Assembly (NCBI GenBank): GCA_030562215.1
Contig: JAUPFL010000001.1
Coordinates: 310,001-374,000 of the forward strand
DNA length: 64,000 nucleotides
Source: Peribacillus frigoritolerans
Lineage (GTDB): Bacteria; Bacillota; Bacilli; Bacillales; DSM-1321
Reading direction: 5' to 3'
A model generated the notes under the pieces. It was given only the letters and a program-made list of their open reading frames with translations, was not told the origin of the DNA and did no database searches. A program made the translations under genes and the position numbers. Position 1 is the first letter of the stretch, and every line of letters begins with the position of its first letter. Positions 8,522-17,745 of this stretch are shown here, piece by piece.

Positions 8522-9240
8522 TCATTCACCAAGATCTACATTATGATAAACTTGTTGAACATCTTCCAAATCTTCCAATGCATCAATCATTTTTTCGAAT
8601 TGTGCTTGTGCATCCTCCGGAAGGGTTAGGTCATTTTGTGCAAGCATCGTCAGCTCCGCCACTGTAAAATCGCTGATACCTGCATCCTTGAATGCTTGTT
8701 GTACAGCATGGAATTGTTCAGGCTCGGCATAAACGATGACACTTTCTTCTTCTTCAATGATGTCACGTACATCAACATCCGCTTCCATTAACAGTTCAAG
8801 AACATCATCAGCCGTTTTACCTTCAATCCCGATGACAGCCGTTGCATCGAACATATAAGCAACAGATCCGCTGACACCCATATTCCCGCCATTCTTCCCA
8901 AATGCTGCACGTACATCAGATGCCGTCCGGTTCACGTTGTTTGTCAATGCATCCACGATGACCATTGAACCATTTGGACCGAATCCTTCATAACGAAGTT
9001 CGTCATAGTTTTCTTCCGAACCGCCTTTGGCTTTTTCAATCGCACGGTCAATGATCGCTCTTGGAACATTGTACGTTTTTGCACGCTCAAGTACGACCCT
9101 TAATGCCTGATTGGATTCTGGATCTGGTTCACCTTGTTTTGCCACTACATATATTTCCCGTCCGAACTTAGCATAAATCCGACTAGTATTAGCATCTTTT
9201 GACGCTTTTTTTCTTTAATGTTATTCCACTTACGACCCAT
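8522..9240 (-). CDS. yeeN: YebC/PmpR-family transcriptional/translational regulator, frame broken
   Basis: YebC-family protein, a conserved three-domain DNA/ribosome-associated regulator. The start at 9240 reads [12 protein letters not shown], then a run of seven A breaks the frame; an eighth A restores [20 protein letters not shown] joined to [20 protein letters not shown]. The rest includes the family signatures [20 protein letters not shown] and [20 protein letters not shown]. The restored length, about 239 residues, matches Bacillus YeeN. Monocistronic, with its own terminator. Confidence 0.9.
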
Positions 9241-9500
9241 TATATTCCACTCTCTTTCATCATTGATATATACGAATAGATTATTAAGATACGGCCCTAC
9301 GAGAAAACCCACAAGGGGAATTCCTTTGAAGATAGGCTATACGATTACTAGATTATATTATACATCAATTGTATAATTTTGAAAAAGTCCTGCACATCCC
9401 TCACTGGCATTTATCGGTGCTTTGCGCTATTTTTCATGAAATACTATGGAAAACATCAGTAGTGGTATAGTATGAAGTGATCGGAAAGGAGAGATGATCC

Positions 9501-10226
9501 ATGAAGGACAACCAAATCATCATCGGGATACCCGGTAAATGGAAGGACCGGACAGAATTGATTCAAACGGTCGCTTCCCGAAGCGAAGGGTATCTGTTAG
9601 CCGGGAATGTTTTTCATAACAGTGATAAGGACATTACGTTTCAGGCGGAGATCCATGATTATGAACCCACTTTAAAAGAGAGCTTTTCTTACGCCAGTAA
9701 AGACGCCTTTTCAGAGAATGCATTAGAGGAAATCAATGGCCATACCCTTACCGTTTATATAATAGCCGATGTATCCGATACCGGAACTGTTATCGATTTG
9801 ATCGATGCCGGGGCAGCGATCCTCAAGGCAGGCGGAATGGCAGTGAAAATAGAAACGGCTGGAATTGCCCATTCAAAGGAAGATTGGCAGCATCTTCATC
9901 ATAGCCCGGATATTCTCTCGGTATATGCCCATTTTGTCACGATCATCGGAGAGGAAGACTATTATTGTTCTTTCGGAATGAAAGCCTTTGGTCTTCCGGA
10001 TGCCGTGACACTTAACACAATGAGTCCGAAAGAGGCGGCTGCTCTGCTTAACACATTTAATTATTACCATGTAGGTGAACGGCCTCTCTTTAAGAATGGC
10101 GAAACCTTTAGCATTCAACAAAATGCACCCGACTTTATATTGACGGGCCTTCAAGACTTTAGATATGAAGAAGGCCATCCCTTCTACAACCCGTTTGGAT
10201 TATGGAATTTAGGGACAAGTAAATAG
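9501..10226 (+). CDS. DUF4261-like protein of unknown function
   Basis: 241-residue soluble protein with AAGGAGAGATGATCC just before the ATG. It contains the alternating hydrophobic and acidic segments TLTVYIIADVSDTG and AGAAILKAGGMAVKIETAGI and a C-terminal FNYYHVGERPLFKNGETFS. The layout resembles DUF4261 proteins, but I assign this from memory of the pattern only. No signal peptide or membrane helix. Monocistronic: a terminator follows directly. Confidence 0.7.
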   Translation: MKDNQIIIGIPGKWKDRTELIQTVASRSEGYLLAGNVFHNSDKDITFQAEIHDYEPTLKESFSYASKDAFSENALEEINGHTLTVYIIADVSDTGTVIDLIDAGAAILKAGGMAVKIETAGIAHSKEDWQHLHHSPDILSVYAHFVTIIGEEDYYCSFGMKAFGLPDAVTLNTMSPKEAAALLNTFNYYHVGERPLFKNGETFSIQQNAPDFILTGLQDFRYEEGHPFYNPFGLWNLGTSK

Positions 10227-10246
10227 AGGAGCGATCCGCTCCCCCA

Positions 10247-10293
10247 GACTGCAGGCAAATTCGAAAAAATCGAGTTTTGCCTGCAGTTTTTTA
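10247..10293 (+). terminator. Terminator, part of a repeated intergenic module
   Basis: ACTGCAGGCAAA (10248-10259) pairs with TTTGCCTGCAGT (10276-10287), then six T. A degenerate copy of the same hairpin occurs at 23325-23365, also followed by the repeats described below. Confidence 0.75.
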
Positions 10294-10342
10294 TTTAGGC
10301 TCTTTTCGTAAAGATTGTTGTTTTTAAAACGAAACTATTTAA

Positions 10343-10470
10343 GGTTGATTGGAGCGGAAGTGTGAGACTCCTGCGGGAGCAGCAGGACAGGTGAGACCCC
10401 ACAGGCGTTTACGCCGAGGAGGCTCACCGCCCGCCCCGCGGAAAGCGAGCATCTAAAGGGGAAATCAACC
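10343..10470. repeat. Intergenic repeat family 1, copy A (128 bp, inverted ends)
   Basis: The copy starts GGTTGATTGGAGCGG and ends GAAATCAACC, so its ends GGTTGATT/AATCAACC are perfect inverted repeats. Internal landmarks GAGACTCCTGCGGGA, GTGAGACCCCACA and CCCGCGGAAAGCGAG recur at 23491-23625 and in part at 10714-10757. There is no open frame. Confidence 0.75.
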
Positions 10471-10533
10471 ACACCGCACTACTTGGTAAATAGCAACAAA
10501 GTATGTGAAAACAGCCTTTATTTAAAAGACGTT

Positions 10534-10650
10534 CCAGTTGATTTCAGAAATCCGCTCCCTTTCCGCCGACTGTCTGCCAAGCCTCATCAAAGCAAGCGTC
10601 TGTGGGTCTCGGCTAGCCAGTTATTCGGCAGGAATGTCGCAACTTTCTTC
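10534..10650. repeat. Intergenic repeat family 2, copy B
   Basis: Contains CAGAAATCCGCTCCCTTTCC, then GCCAAGCCTC, CTCGGCTAGCCAGTTATTCG and TTTCTTCAATCCAAT. The same blocks occur in the same order at 23366-23481 and, inverted and shortened, at 53800-53881. Confidence 0.7.
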
Positions 10651-10713
10651 AATCCAATAAGGATTGCAGTAAAAAAACATCAAGATAGTCTAGTCTTGTA
10701 TTAAAATCAGGTT

Positions 10714-10757
10714 CGAGATGAGACCGTTCCGGACCGCCCGCGGGAAGCGAGTGCCTA
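10714..10757. repeat. Fragment of intergenic repeat family 1
   Basis: GAGATGAGACCGTTCCGG then GACCGCCCGCGGGAAGCGAG and TGCCTAA match the 3' half of copy E (GGACCGCCCGCGGAAAGCGA, GTGCCT). The 5' half is missing. Confidence 0.55.
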
Positions 10758-10822
10758 ATAAACGAGCTAGCCTCAATCATCGTCTGGAATGAGCCATTCC
10801 GAAACCCCTTTTTTATATAATA

Positions 10823-10851
10823 GGGGTTCAACCGCATGCCCATCAAGCTAA
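10823..10851. mobile_element. Isolated IS-end-like sequence
   Basis: GGGGTTCAACCG followed by CATGCCCATCAAGCTAA. Both blocks recur around the remnant at 12047-12178, where CATGCCCATCAAGCTAA is the left end and GGGGTTCAACCG flanks the right end. No transposase gene is nearby. Confidence 0.4.
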
Positions 10852-11065
10852 CAACATAAATTAATAGAGCCAAATAATATTGATTCAAAACTACCCAGTA
10901 CTGGGAAATTAGGCATGTCAAAGAAACCTTTAAAAAAGCGATATTTTTGCTAGGCAGCTTGTCTATCCTTCACCGTCGTTTGATACACAACCCCTAGAAT
11001 ATCAAAGACAGTCAGGATAGTTTATGCTATCCTTTCTTTATCTTTGTTATATAAGGGGTGCTTCT

Positions 11066-11256
11066 ATGAACATATTCTTAGACTTTTTGGATTTTTAACT
11101 ACACCAGTATGGTGTATTATTTTATGTCTAAATTTCATTTCTATACTACAAAAAATTAAATTAAATAAGGAAGATTATACGAAGAACACTTTTTGGTTTA
11201 CCTTATCTTTCACATTCCTTATCTCTATATTATTCTACTATGTAGCAGCTTATTAG
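11066..11256 (+). CDS. Small two-TM membrane protein, frame broken
   Basis: An ATG after AAGGGGTGCTTCT begins MNIFLDFLDF and stops within a T run near 11092. One more T continues into LTTPVWCIILCLNFISILQK and a second hydrophobic segment FTLSFTFLISILFYYVAAY. The restored protein is about 63 residues with two membrane helices separated by a basic loop. Not recognised. A terminator follows within 50 bases, which supports a real transcription unit. Confidence 0.55.
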
Positions 11257-11300
11257 TCTGAACGGTTAAAGGCCAGTTCCGACCACTAAATTGAAAAATG

Positions 11301-11324
11301 GCACTCAAGAGGAGTGCTTTTTTT
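11301..11324 (+). terminator. Terminator after the small membrane protein
   Basis: GCACTC (11301-11306) and GAGTGC (11312-11317) form a short perfect stem followed by seven T. Confidence 0.75.
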
Positions 11325-11442
11325 GTGTGTTTGAACAAGTGGTAGCTTAGTAAAAAATAAAAGAGGAATACAGTCATCAGATTTTTTTTAATAAAGAGCC
11401 TTAATCTAATGTAGCAAGACTCTCATAACTTTTCTACTGAAT

Positions 11443-11790
11443 TCACTCTACAACGAATAAAACCTTTGTACCATCGGGATAGTCACTTAATTGATGAGAT
11501 ACCCACGAGCCAGCACCACGATTGTCTGATGGGGTTATATACTCAATATCTGCTCCCGCTCCCCTTCTTCACACATGGCCATTGGGTATTCATCACGATC
11601 ATACCCCATTCTAGTTCCGATTTTTCCCAAATATTCATCACGGTTCTCGTCTGCTCCATTTCTATCAATGGTACAAATATTGGAACTTCCATCAGCAATG
11701 GCATCTTCTATATGCTCAGCTGTCTCCGGGTACTTTTCTGACGGAAAGTTAATTACAACATTATAACTTTCCTCAGATAAACACTCCTTT
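11443..11790 (-). pseudogene. NucA/NucB-family deoxyribonuclease remnant
   Basis: Homologous to secreted sporulation nuclease Nuc[18 protein letters not shown], then [35 protein letters not shown] and, after a frame break, [19 protein letters not shown]. The catalytic-region motif DRDE(Y/W)PMAMC is intact. One G added to GGGG near 11560 joins the two parts. The N-terminal signal peptide expected for NucB is missing: an AAAGGAG (11790-11784) is present but no start codon follows in frame, and a hairpin lies directly upstream. I infer a 5'-truncated gene, or the nuclease end of a larger lost protein. Confidence 0.7.
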
Positions 11791-11806
11791 ACTTTGATAT
11801 TAAAGT

Positions 11807-11840
11807 AAAACGATAGACGTAAAATACGGCTATCGTTTTT
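11807..11840. terminator. Hairpin upstream of the nuclease remnant
   Basis: AAAACGATAG (11807-11816) pairs with CTATCGTTTT (11830-11839). It probably ended the transcript of the fragment at 11850-12023; the T runs are short on the minus strand and longer on the plus strand. Confidence 0.5.
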
Positions 11841-11849
11841 TGGAATCAA

Positions 11850-12023
11850 TTATCTTGAAAGAGTTTGAGAGCGTTTCTTATCTTTGTCCTTATTCTGCTC
11901 TTGTTCTTTAATTTTTCTAGCTATTTCTTGAACACCCTTCACTGAAAAGACTTTAGGTTATTGTGCCTTATCGACTTGTTTTTCTTTAGTTAAGTTATTT
12001 GCAACTGTTCTCACTTCATCCAT
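11850..12023 (-). pseudogene. Unrecognised gene fragment with an in-frame stop
   Basis: Reads MDEVRTVANNLTKEKQVDKA, then a stop, then PKVFSVKGVQEIARKIKEQE and more charged residues to a final stop. Both halves share a frame, so this is 58 codons with one internal TAA. It is lysine-rich and probably the tail of a larger gene. The IS-end remnant begins 24 bases upstream, consistent with disruption by insertion. I do not recognise the family. Confidence 0.35.
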
Positions 12024-12046
12024 ATCAATTTTTTCTTTTGGGGTAC

Positions 12047-12167
12047 CATGCCCATCAAGCTAAGAAAATAGGTCCCCCCAAAAAAACGATAAATTGAGCT
12101 TATAAGTTACAAGAAAGTCCAAAATTTCATTCTGGGGGTACTACAAAACTTTAACTTGATGGCAATG
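12047..12167. mobile_element. IS-derived remnant or MITE (121 bp)
   Basis: The left end CATGCCCATCAAGCTAA and right end TTAACTTGATGGCAATG are imperfect inverted repeats (revcomp of the left end is TTAGCTTGATGGGCATG). The interior is noncoding, with GGTCCCCCCAAAAAAACG near one end and CTGGGGGTAC near the other. There is no transposase. The adjacent GGGGTTCAACCG supplies the eutC stop codon. Confidence 0.5.
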
Positions 12168-12171
12168 GGGT

Positions 12172-12927
12172 TCAACCGAGTTTTTCACGCTTTTCTTCTT
12201 CATGTTCCTTCTTCACGAGGGACATGCCGCTTGCTTTGTATTTGAGTATCTTTTGTATGACCGTGCCAAGATGCGCTCCAGCTTCAACAGGGGGAATCCC
12301 TCCTTTATGGATGTTGGAAATGACCATCCTCTCTGCTTCAATGGTGCCCAAACGTGGTTTATAACAAATGTAAGCGCTCAATGATTCAGCACTGACCAGA
12401 CCAGGCCGTTCACCGATCAACAGGACAATGACCTCAGGTCCAAGGATTTCACCGATATCATCCATCACGGCAACCCGGCCCTTTTCAATATAAAAAGGTG
12501 TACCCGTATCAAGACCTGCCACTGCCAAAGATTGTTTGAAAGATAAATAGGCGTCCTCCACATTTTCTTCGATCGCCTTGGCACTTAAGCCATCGGAAAT
12601 GATGATTTGGACCGTTGGGGCCTTTATGCATTTGGCTTCTATCACTCTCTTTGCTTCATCCGAAAGCTTCCTGCCATAATCCGGGCGCCGTAAATAGATT
12701 TCCTTATCATCGGCCTTCGTTTTCACCTTGAATAAATCCAAGCGCTTCAAAAGAATATCACTGACTTCACCATATACAGCATCGACGGCCGCCGCATGGT
12801 CAAAACGGAATTTCAGCCAAGAATCCGTTTTTGGCCGTGTCCCTGACCTGCCTACCCCTATCCGCGCAGGGGTTTTCGCTATCAAGGCATCCAAATCTTC
12901 CTTATTGTTCATTCCCATATCATCCAC
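12172..12927 (-). CDS. eutC: Ethanolamine ammonia-lyase small subunit
   Basis: Beta subunit of the adenosylcobalamin-dependent lyase that converts ethanolamine to acetaldehyde and ammonia. Family segments include TPARIGVGRSGTRPKTDSWL, RFDHAAAVDAVYGEVSD, QIIISDGLSAKAIEENV, VIVLLIGERPGLVSAESLSA and the C-terminal GGIPPVEAGAHLGTVIQKIL. It lies directly after eutB in the same direction. The stop codon is within sequence shared with the adjacent IS-end repeat, so the last few residues may have been altered by insertion, though all expected motifs are present. Confidence 0.93.
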   Translation of the reverse strand: MDDMGMNNKEDLDALIAKTPARIGVGRSGTRPKTDSWLKFRFDHAAAVDAVYGEVSDILLKRLDLFKVKTKADDKEIYLRRPDYGRKLSDEAKRVIEAKCIKAPTVQIIISDGLSAKAIEENVEDAYLSFKQSLAVAGLDTGTPFYIEKGRVAVMDDIGEILGPEVIVLLIGERPGLVSAESLSAYICYKPRLGTIEAERMVISNIHKGGIPPVEAGAHLGTVIQKILKYKASGMSLVKKEHEEEKREKLG

Positions 12928-12929
12928 TC

Positions 12930-14293
12930 CTAACGGTTAAATATAGTTGGATCACCGGCACTCTTCGTTAATTTTCCGTTCTCCATGATCCCCATCTTCT
13001 CCAGCCAAGCTTCATATAATGGGGCAGGCCGCTTATCCATCGTTTGCCTCAAAGTCGCTATATCGTGGTAACTCAAAGACTGATAGTTTAACATGCAGTC
13101 ATCACCCATCGGAGTTGCGATGATGAAATTCACACCAGCCGCCGTTAAAAGTACACCCAAGTCCTCGATATCATTTTGATCCGCCTTCATATGATTCGTA
13201 TAGCAAATATCCACTCCCATCGGCAGTCCATGCATTTTTCCCATGAAATGATCTTCTAACCCGGCCCGGATGACCTGCTTGCTGTTATATAGATATTCAG
13301 GTCCGATGAATCCGACGACCGTATTGACAATGTATGGATCAAAATAACGGGCAAATCCATAGTTCCTGGCTTCAAGCGTCACCTGATCGATTCCGAAATG
13401 CGCTTCGGCCGATAATTCGGAGCCTTGCCCCGTTTCAAAATAAAGATGCTGCGGGCCTGTGCCGGTGCCATAGGCCTTCGCGATCTCATTAGCTTCTTCG
13501 AGCAATTGCACGTTAATTCCAAAAGACCGATTGGCCGTTTCCGTTCCGGCTATGCTTTGAAAGATCATATCAGCAGGCGCCCCCTGCTGTACGGCCTTCA
13601 TTTGCGTCGTCACATGCGCAAGCACACAATTCTGGGTCGGGATTTTCCATTTCTGGATGACATCCTGTGTCGCATGAAGCAGCCGCTTCACGCTTTCGAC
13701 CGAATCATCGACAGGGTTGATTCCAATGAGTGCATCCCCGATTCCATAGGAGAGGCCTTCTTTAAAGAAGCCAGCATGCCATCCACATTGTCTGTCGGGT
13801 GGTTAGGCTGAAGGCGCGAAGCAAGCGTTCCTTTGTATCCGATCGTGCTATTATTCTTGGTGAGCACTTCGATTTTATTGGCTGCATGGATAAGGTCGAG
13901 GTTTGACATCAACTTGGCTGCAGCTGCAATCATTTCACTATTCAATCCCCTGCTTAATCGCTTTAAATCCTCACCGGTCGTTTCGTCACTCAAAATATAT
14001 TCACGCAGCTCGGCAACGCTCCAATTCTTCACAGATTGATAAATAGTTCCATTGATGAGACCATCTATGATCCGCGACACCTCATCCTCTTCCGGGGAGA
14101 GCAGGGGATAGTTCCTAATGTCCGCCAAAGTCAATTCGCTAAGGACCGCTTTCGCCGCAATCCGTTCTTGAACGGAATCTGCCGCAATTCCCGCAAGCCT
14201 ATCTCCTGATTTCTCTTCATTCGCTTTGGCCAGGACTTCTTTCAACGATTTAAATTGATGGATTTCCCCAAAGTATTGAGTGGATAATTTCAT
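12930..14293 (-). CDS. eutB: Ethanolamine ammonia-lyase large subunit, frame broken
   Basis: Alpha subunit carrying the catalytic TIM barrel. The N-terminal 201 codons start MKLSTQYFGEIHQFKSLKEV and run to 13688; the frame then shifts and the remaining 253 residues continue with VKRLLHATQDVIQKWKIPTQ to the C-terminus. One G added near 13763 (AAGAAGG to AAGGAAGG) gives LKEGLSYGIGDALIGINPVD and a 454-residue protein, the normal EutB length. GFIGPEYLYNSKQVIRAG and GVDICYTNHMKADQNDIEDL are conserved EutB segments. Two bases separate it from eutC. Confidence 0.93.
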
Positions 14294-14311
14294 CGTATAA
14301 TCCTCCTTTTC

Positions 14312-15727
14312 CTAACTGTGAAAGGTTAGCGTTTTTACTACAACCGGAACGACCCCTGTCCGCAGCAGCCTTCCTATATCTAAATAATCACCATGTTCCA
14401 CTTCTGTCTGATCAATGCAGATGACCGGCAGATCCGGTCGGTTCGCTAGAATGGTTTGACCAAGTGCCTTCCCATAATCACTATCCATCACAATGATCAG
14501 AGGCTGCTGCCGATTCGGCTTTTGCTTCAGTGCCTCGATAAAAGCGACTGCGAGCCGATGAATGTCCCGAAATGATTGATAAGGTAAATTCGTTAAATAA
14601 AAGGCAAAATTCAGCCCCTCCTGCAAGGCGTCGTATACTGTGATCGCATCCTGAACTGCTTGTGCCATTCTCGCAGTTACATCATCAAGCACACCGTGAA
14701 AATCGACCCGATAGACCGGGATATTGCGAACTGGCAGATGAGAATCATTCACCTCGATGGTTGCTCCGCTGATTTCAGTTGTATGTGCGCCTGCTCCAAG
14801 TACAGTCGCCCGAACCGTTTCAACAGGCTGTTCCCACTCCCATGCGGCCAATCCTTCATTTTCCTTTATAGAGGCGGCAAGCATCATCCCGATATCCCGG
14901 AAGCTTTTGTCCTCCCTTTCTCCATGATAGATGCAATCACTGACACCGCCCGAGAACATCAACACTTCTATTCGTTCTGTCCAAGATGGCTCCTTTCCAA
15001 CTAATAGAAGTTCATCTTCTTTTGTGAAGGAACCAGCCAAAAACCTCAAAAGCACCTTCGCCATTTCATTTGCGATGATTGCCCCATCACCATTCATAGG
15101 AGAGTGCCCTTTTGATTTCAGCCATTTTCCTATTGAAGGAGCAACCTTCACCTTCGCTCCCTCCCACTCCACCAAACGGCCTCCTATATGCAGTGTGCAA
15201 GTTCCGCAAAGCATACCAGAACGGTATACGGCAATATTCGCCGTCCCCCCGCCAATGTCTATGTTCGCTACAGTCTTTCTTGTCTTGATGGAATGTTGAT
15301 AGGCTCCGGATCCCTTGGCGGCAATGATTCCCTCCAAATCCGGGCCGGCTGCCGCTACAAGGAATTCACCCGCCGCTTTAGATAGCCGGTATACCATTTC
15401 TTCTGCATTTTGTTTGGTTGCCGTTTCCCCAGTGATGATGACAGCCCCTGTTTGTATATGATCGATCGTGATTCCTGCATTTTGGTATTCACTTTCCACC
15501 ATTCTCTGAACAGCAGGTATATCAATTATCGTCTCGGATAAAAGCGGGGTCCTGAAAATGGGACTTCGATACAGAATTTCCTTATCGGTAATTTCGATTT
15601 TTGGCACCTGTCCGCCGCCCGCCACATTCCTAAGCGAAAGCTCGCTGATAACAAGTTTCGTCGTACTTGTGCCAATATCAATTCCTGCACTGATGATTCG
15701 TTCCACCTGTTCATTCATTAAAATCAC
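14312..15727 (-). CDS. eutA: Ethanolamine ammonia-lyase reactivating factor EutA
   Basis: Hsp70/actin-fold ATPase that swaps damaged cobalamin out of ethanolamine ammonia-lyase. The 471-residue frame is intact. Nucleotide-binding motifs: SAGIDIGTSTTKLVISELSL near the N-terminus and TVANIDIGGGTANIAVYRSG mid-protein; SGGVSDCIYHG is a further EutA segment. It lies between eutH and eutB in one direction with short spacers, so it belongs to the eut operon. Confidence 0.92.
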   Translation of the reverse strand: MILMNEQVERIISAGIDIGTSTTKLVISELSLRNVAGGGQVPKIEITDKEILYRSPIFRTPLLSETIIDIPAVQRMVESEYQNAGITIDHIQTGAVIITGETATKQNAEEMVYRLSKAAGEFLVAAAGPDLEGIIAAKGSGAYQHSIKTRKTVANIDIGGGTANIAVYRSGMLCGTCTLHIGGRLVEWEGAKVKVAPSIGKWLKSKGHSPMNGDGAIIANEMAKVLLRFLAGSFTKEDELLLVGKEPSWTERIEVLMFSGGVSDCIYHGEREDKSFRDIGMMLAASIKENEGLAAWEWEQPVETVRATVLGAGAHTTEISGATIEVNDSHLPVRNIPVYRVDFHGVLDDVTARMAQAVQDAITVYDALQEGLNFAFYLTNLPYQSFRDIHRLAVAFIEALKQKPNRQQPLIIVMDSDYGKALGQTILANRPDLPVICIDQTEVEHGDYLDIGRLLRTGVVPVVVKTLTFHS

Positions 15728-15736
15728 ACCCCAGTT

Positions 15737-17007
15737 TTACACCACTTGGATTTCATTGCTGTTTTCATCCTCATTTTTCGTTTTATATTCATTTATGCCG
15801 ATAACTCCTGCTGCACGATCCTTTTCTTCTAATTCCAGAGCTTTCGGAACCGACAGCCAGTAAGCAAGACCGATTCCAATCGCTCCGGCAGATAGCTTCC
15901 CGACAATGATCGGTAATATTAAGGAGGGCTGAAAGTTGGCTGTGAATGATAAATGATCGCCCAATAGGAAGGCCGCACACACAGCGAAGGAAATGTTTAT
16001 GACCTTATCCTTCGGCGGCATATCTTTAACAAGCTTGAACATTGCTAATATATTGGCTACCGTGGCTAATATCCCTGCACTCCCAGCTTTGCTCAAACCG
16101 ATTTTCCCGCCCATCGCTTCCAATGGCTTGCCAGCATATTTTTGAATCAGGTAAATCATTGGAAATGCACCTGCCAGCATGATCCCGATATATCCTGCCG
16201 TTTCCAGGGCACGGAACTGGTCTGCACTATCGGCCATGATCGGATGGAAGCCCCAAGCACCAAAGACATTGGAAAATAATCCGGTGAAAATTTCAACGAT
16301 TGAAAACACGAGTACAAGTTTAATCGCGGCATCCAATATTTTCCAAACCACATGAAACCTTTGATCATCAAATCCGGCAGGAAATAAAGACCTAACGCGA
16401 GCAAGACCACAAAAATAAGAAGAGGGGAAAGATTCAGGGCAATTTTCAAATAGCTCAACGCGAATTCGTATGTTGAATCCGCATTCGTGGAAATCACTTC
16501 GCGGATTTTCGAATTCGTTGCCACCACCAGCACGCTAGAGATGAAAGCGCCAATCGGAATCGTCAGGATTCCTGACATGACGCCAAGTGCCATGTATTTA
16601 TGATCACGCTTCTCCAGCATCGCAAGCCCCATTGGAATCGAGAATACAATCGTTGCCCCGGACATAAAGCCGACAATCATCGCCATGATCCAGCCTTCAT
16701 ATGATTCCTTCAGCTCGGCCGCTAATTGGTAACCCCCCATATCCGTCGCCAAAATCGTCGTTGCGGCGAGGGCGGGATCTGCACCGATCGCAGCGAAAAC
16801 CGGGCCGCACACTGTATTGATGAACCAAGATAAATAAGGGATCGAGGCCATGATCCCAGCTGCCGGGATAAATATATGGCCAACGGTATGCAAACCTTCC
16901 ATGAACTGTTTCCCCAAGCCTTGCTCACTGTCTTTAATCGATGCAATTGCACCGACAACGGCACACACCATAATGATATAAATAACGAATTTACCTACCA
17001 TCTCCAT
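15737..17007 (-). CDS. eutH: Ethanolamine transporter EutH, frame broken
   Basis: Integral membrane ethanolamine permease. The first 215 codons (start MEMVGKFVIYIIMVCAVVGA) and the last ~150 (from ILDAAIKLVLVFSIVEIFTG) are in different frames. An A added to GAAAATATTGG near 16345 joins MIKGFMWFGKILDAAIKLVL. The restored protein is about 420 residues with around ten hydrophobic helices. It follows the regulator genes after a 144-base leader and is first of the metabolic genes, as expected for substrate uptake. Confidence 0.9.
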
Positions 17008-17039
17008 ACATATTCCCCCTGAATTCCGATTTGATTTGG

Positions 17040-17153
17040 CCTATCGACTTTTAAAAAGGGTATAAAAAAGACGCCTCTTATAGCCCAAACTTAGGTTTTT
17101 CGGCAGAAATGCATGCCTGTAACCAATTTGGTCCATCAAAGCGCCATTGCTTC
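17040..17153 (-). promoter_or_regulatory. Candidate ANTAR-type antitermination leader of eutHABC
   Basis: This leader separates eutV from eutH. A hairpin at its upstream edge reads AAGC-AATGGC-GCTT (minus strand 17152-17139). Its six-base loop has A at position 1 and G at position 4, the pattern recognised by ANTAR proteins such as EutV. A T-rich stretch (TCTTTTTTAT) lies near 17060-17070, as in a terminator tail, but I could not fit a convincing second ANTAR hairpin or strong terminator stem. The call rests on one hairpin plus context. Confidence 0.35.
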
Positions 17154-17745
17154 ATCTATTTACTTGTTTTTGATCATTTTCAATGATTCGACGCGCCACC
17201 GTCTCCATGGAAAGCTGTTTATCCATACTAAGCCTTCTCAGCTTATTGTAAGCGATTTCTTCTGTTACATTCTTCCTTTTCATGATGATTCCTTTTGCCT
17301 TTTCAATGACTTTGCGATTTGTGAGCGTTTCATCCAATTGAGCATTTCGTTCCTGATACTTCTTTGTATTGGCTGCTTGCAGCAAGGCTATCTCCACTGC
17401 AGGAATCAAATTCGCCTCCGTAATTGGCTTTACAAGATATCCGACGATATTCGCTCGCTTCGCCTCGTCGATATATTCACGCTGGCTGAAGGCAGTTAAA
17501 AGCAGGACCGGAATCTGAAAGGTATTGGATATCACATCGCTAGCCTTAAGCCCATTCATTTTCGGCATTTTGATATCCATCAAAACGAGATCCGGCTGTA
17601 GTGCATGTGCCAATTCAATCGCCTTCTCGCCATTACGGGCATGTCCAACCACATCGAAGCCTGCATCCTTGAGCATGATCGTTATATCAAGCAGAACAAT
17701 CGATTCATCCTCCACGACCAAAATCCTCTTGACCACTTCTCCCAC
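17152..17745 (-). CDS. eutV: Response regulator EutV with ANTAR RNA-binding domain
   Basis: Receiver domain at residues ~7-120 with phosphoacceptor Asp in DLVLMDIKMPKMNG and acidic pair VVEDES; C-terminal ANTAR domain RKVIEKAKGIIMKRKNVTEE, then AYNKLRRLSMDKQLSMETVA. EutV-type regulators bind paired hairpins in nascent eut mRNA and prevent termination once phosphorylated by EutW in response to ethanolamine. It abuts the kinase gene directly, and its stop codon overlaps the candidate ANTAR hairpin. Confidence 0.9.
   Translation of the reverse strand: MGEVVKRILVVEDESIVLLDITIMLKDAGFDVVGHARNGEKAIELAHALQPDLVLMDIKMPKMNGLKASDVISNTFQIPVLLLTAFSQREYIDEAKRANIVGYLVKPITEANLIPAVEIALLQAANTKKYQERNAQLDETLTNRKVIEKAKGIIMKRKNVTEEIAYNKLRRLSMDKQLSMETVARRIIENDQKQVNR

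Noticed and set aside
10483..10921. Open frames of 73 and 90 codons overlapping the repeats near 10.5-10.9 kb
   Set aside because: They are translations of intergenic repeats and an IS end; the same repeats elsewhere are not coding in that frame.
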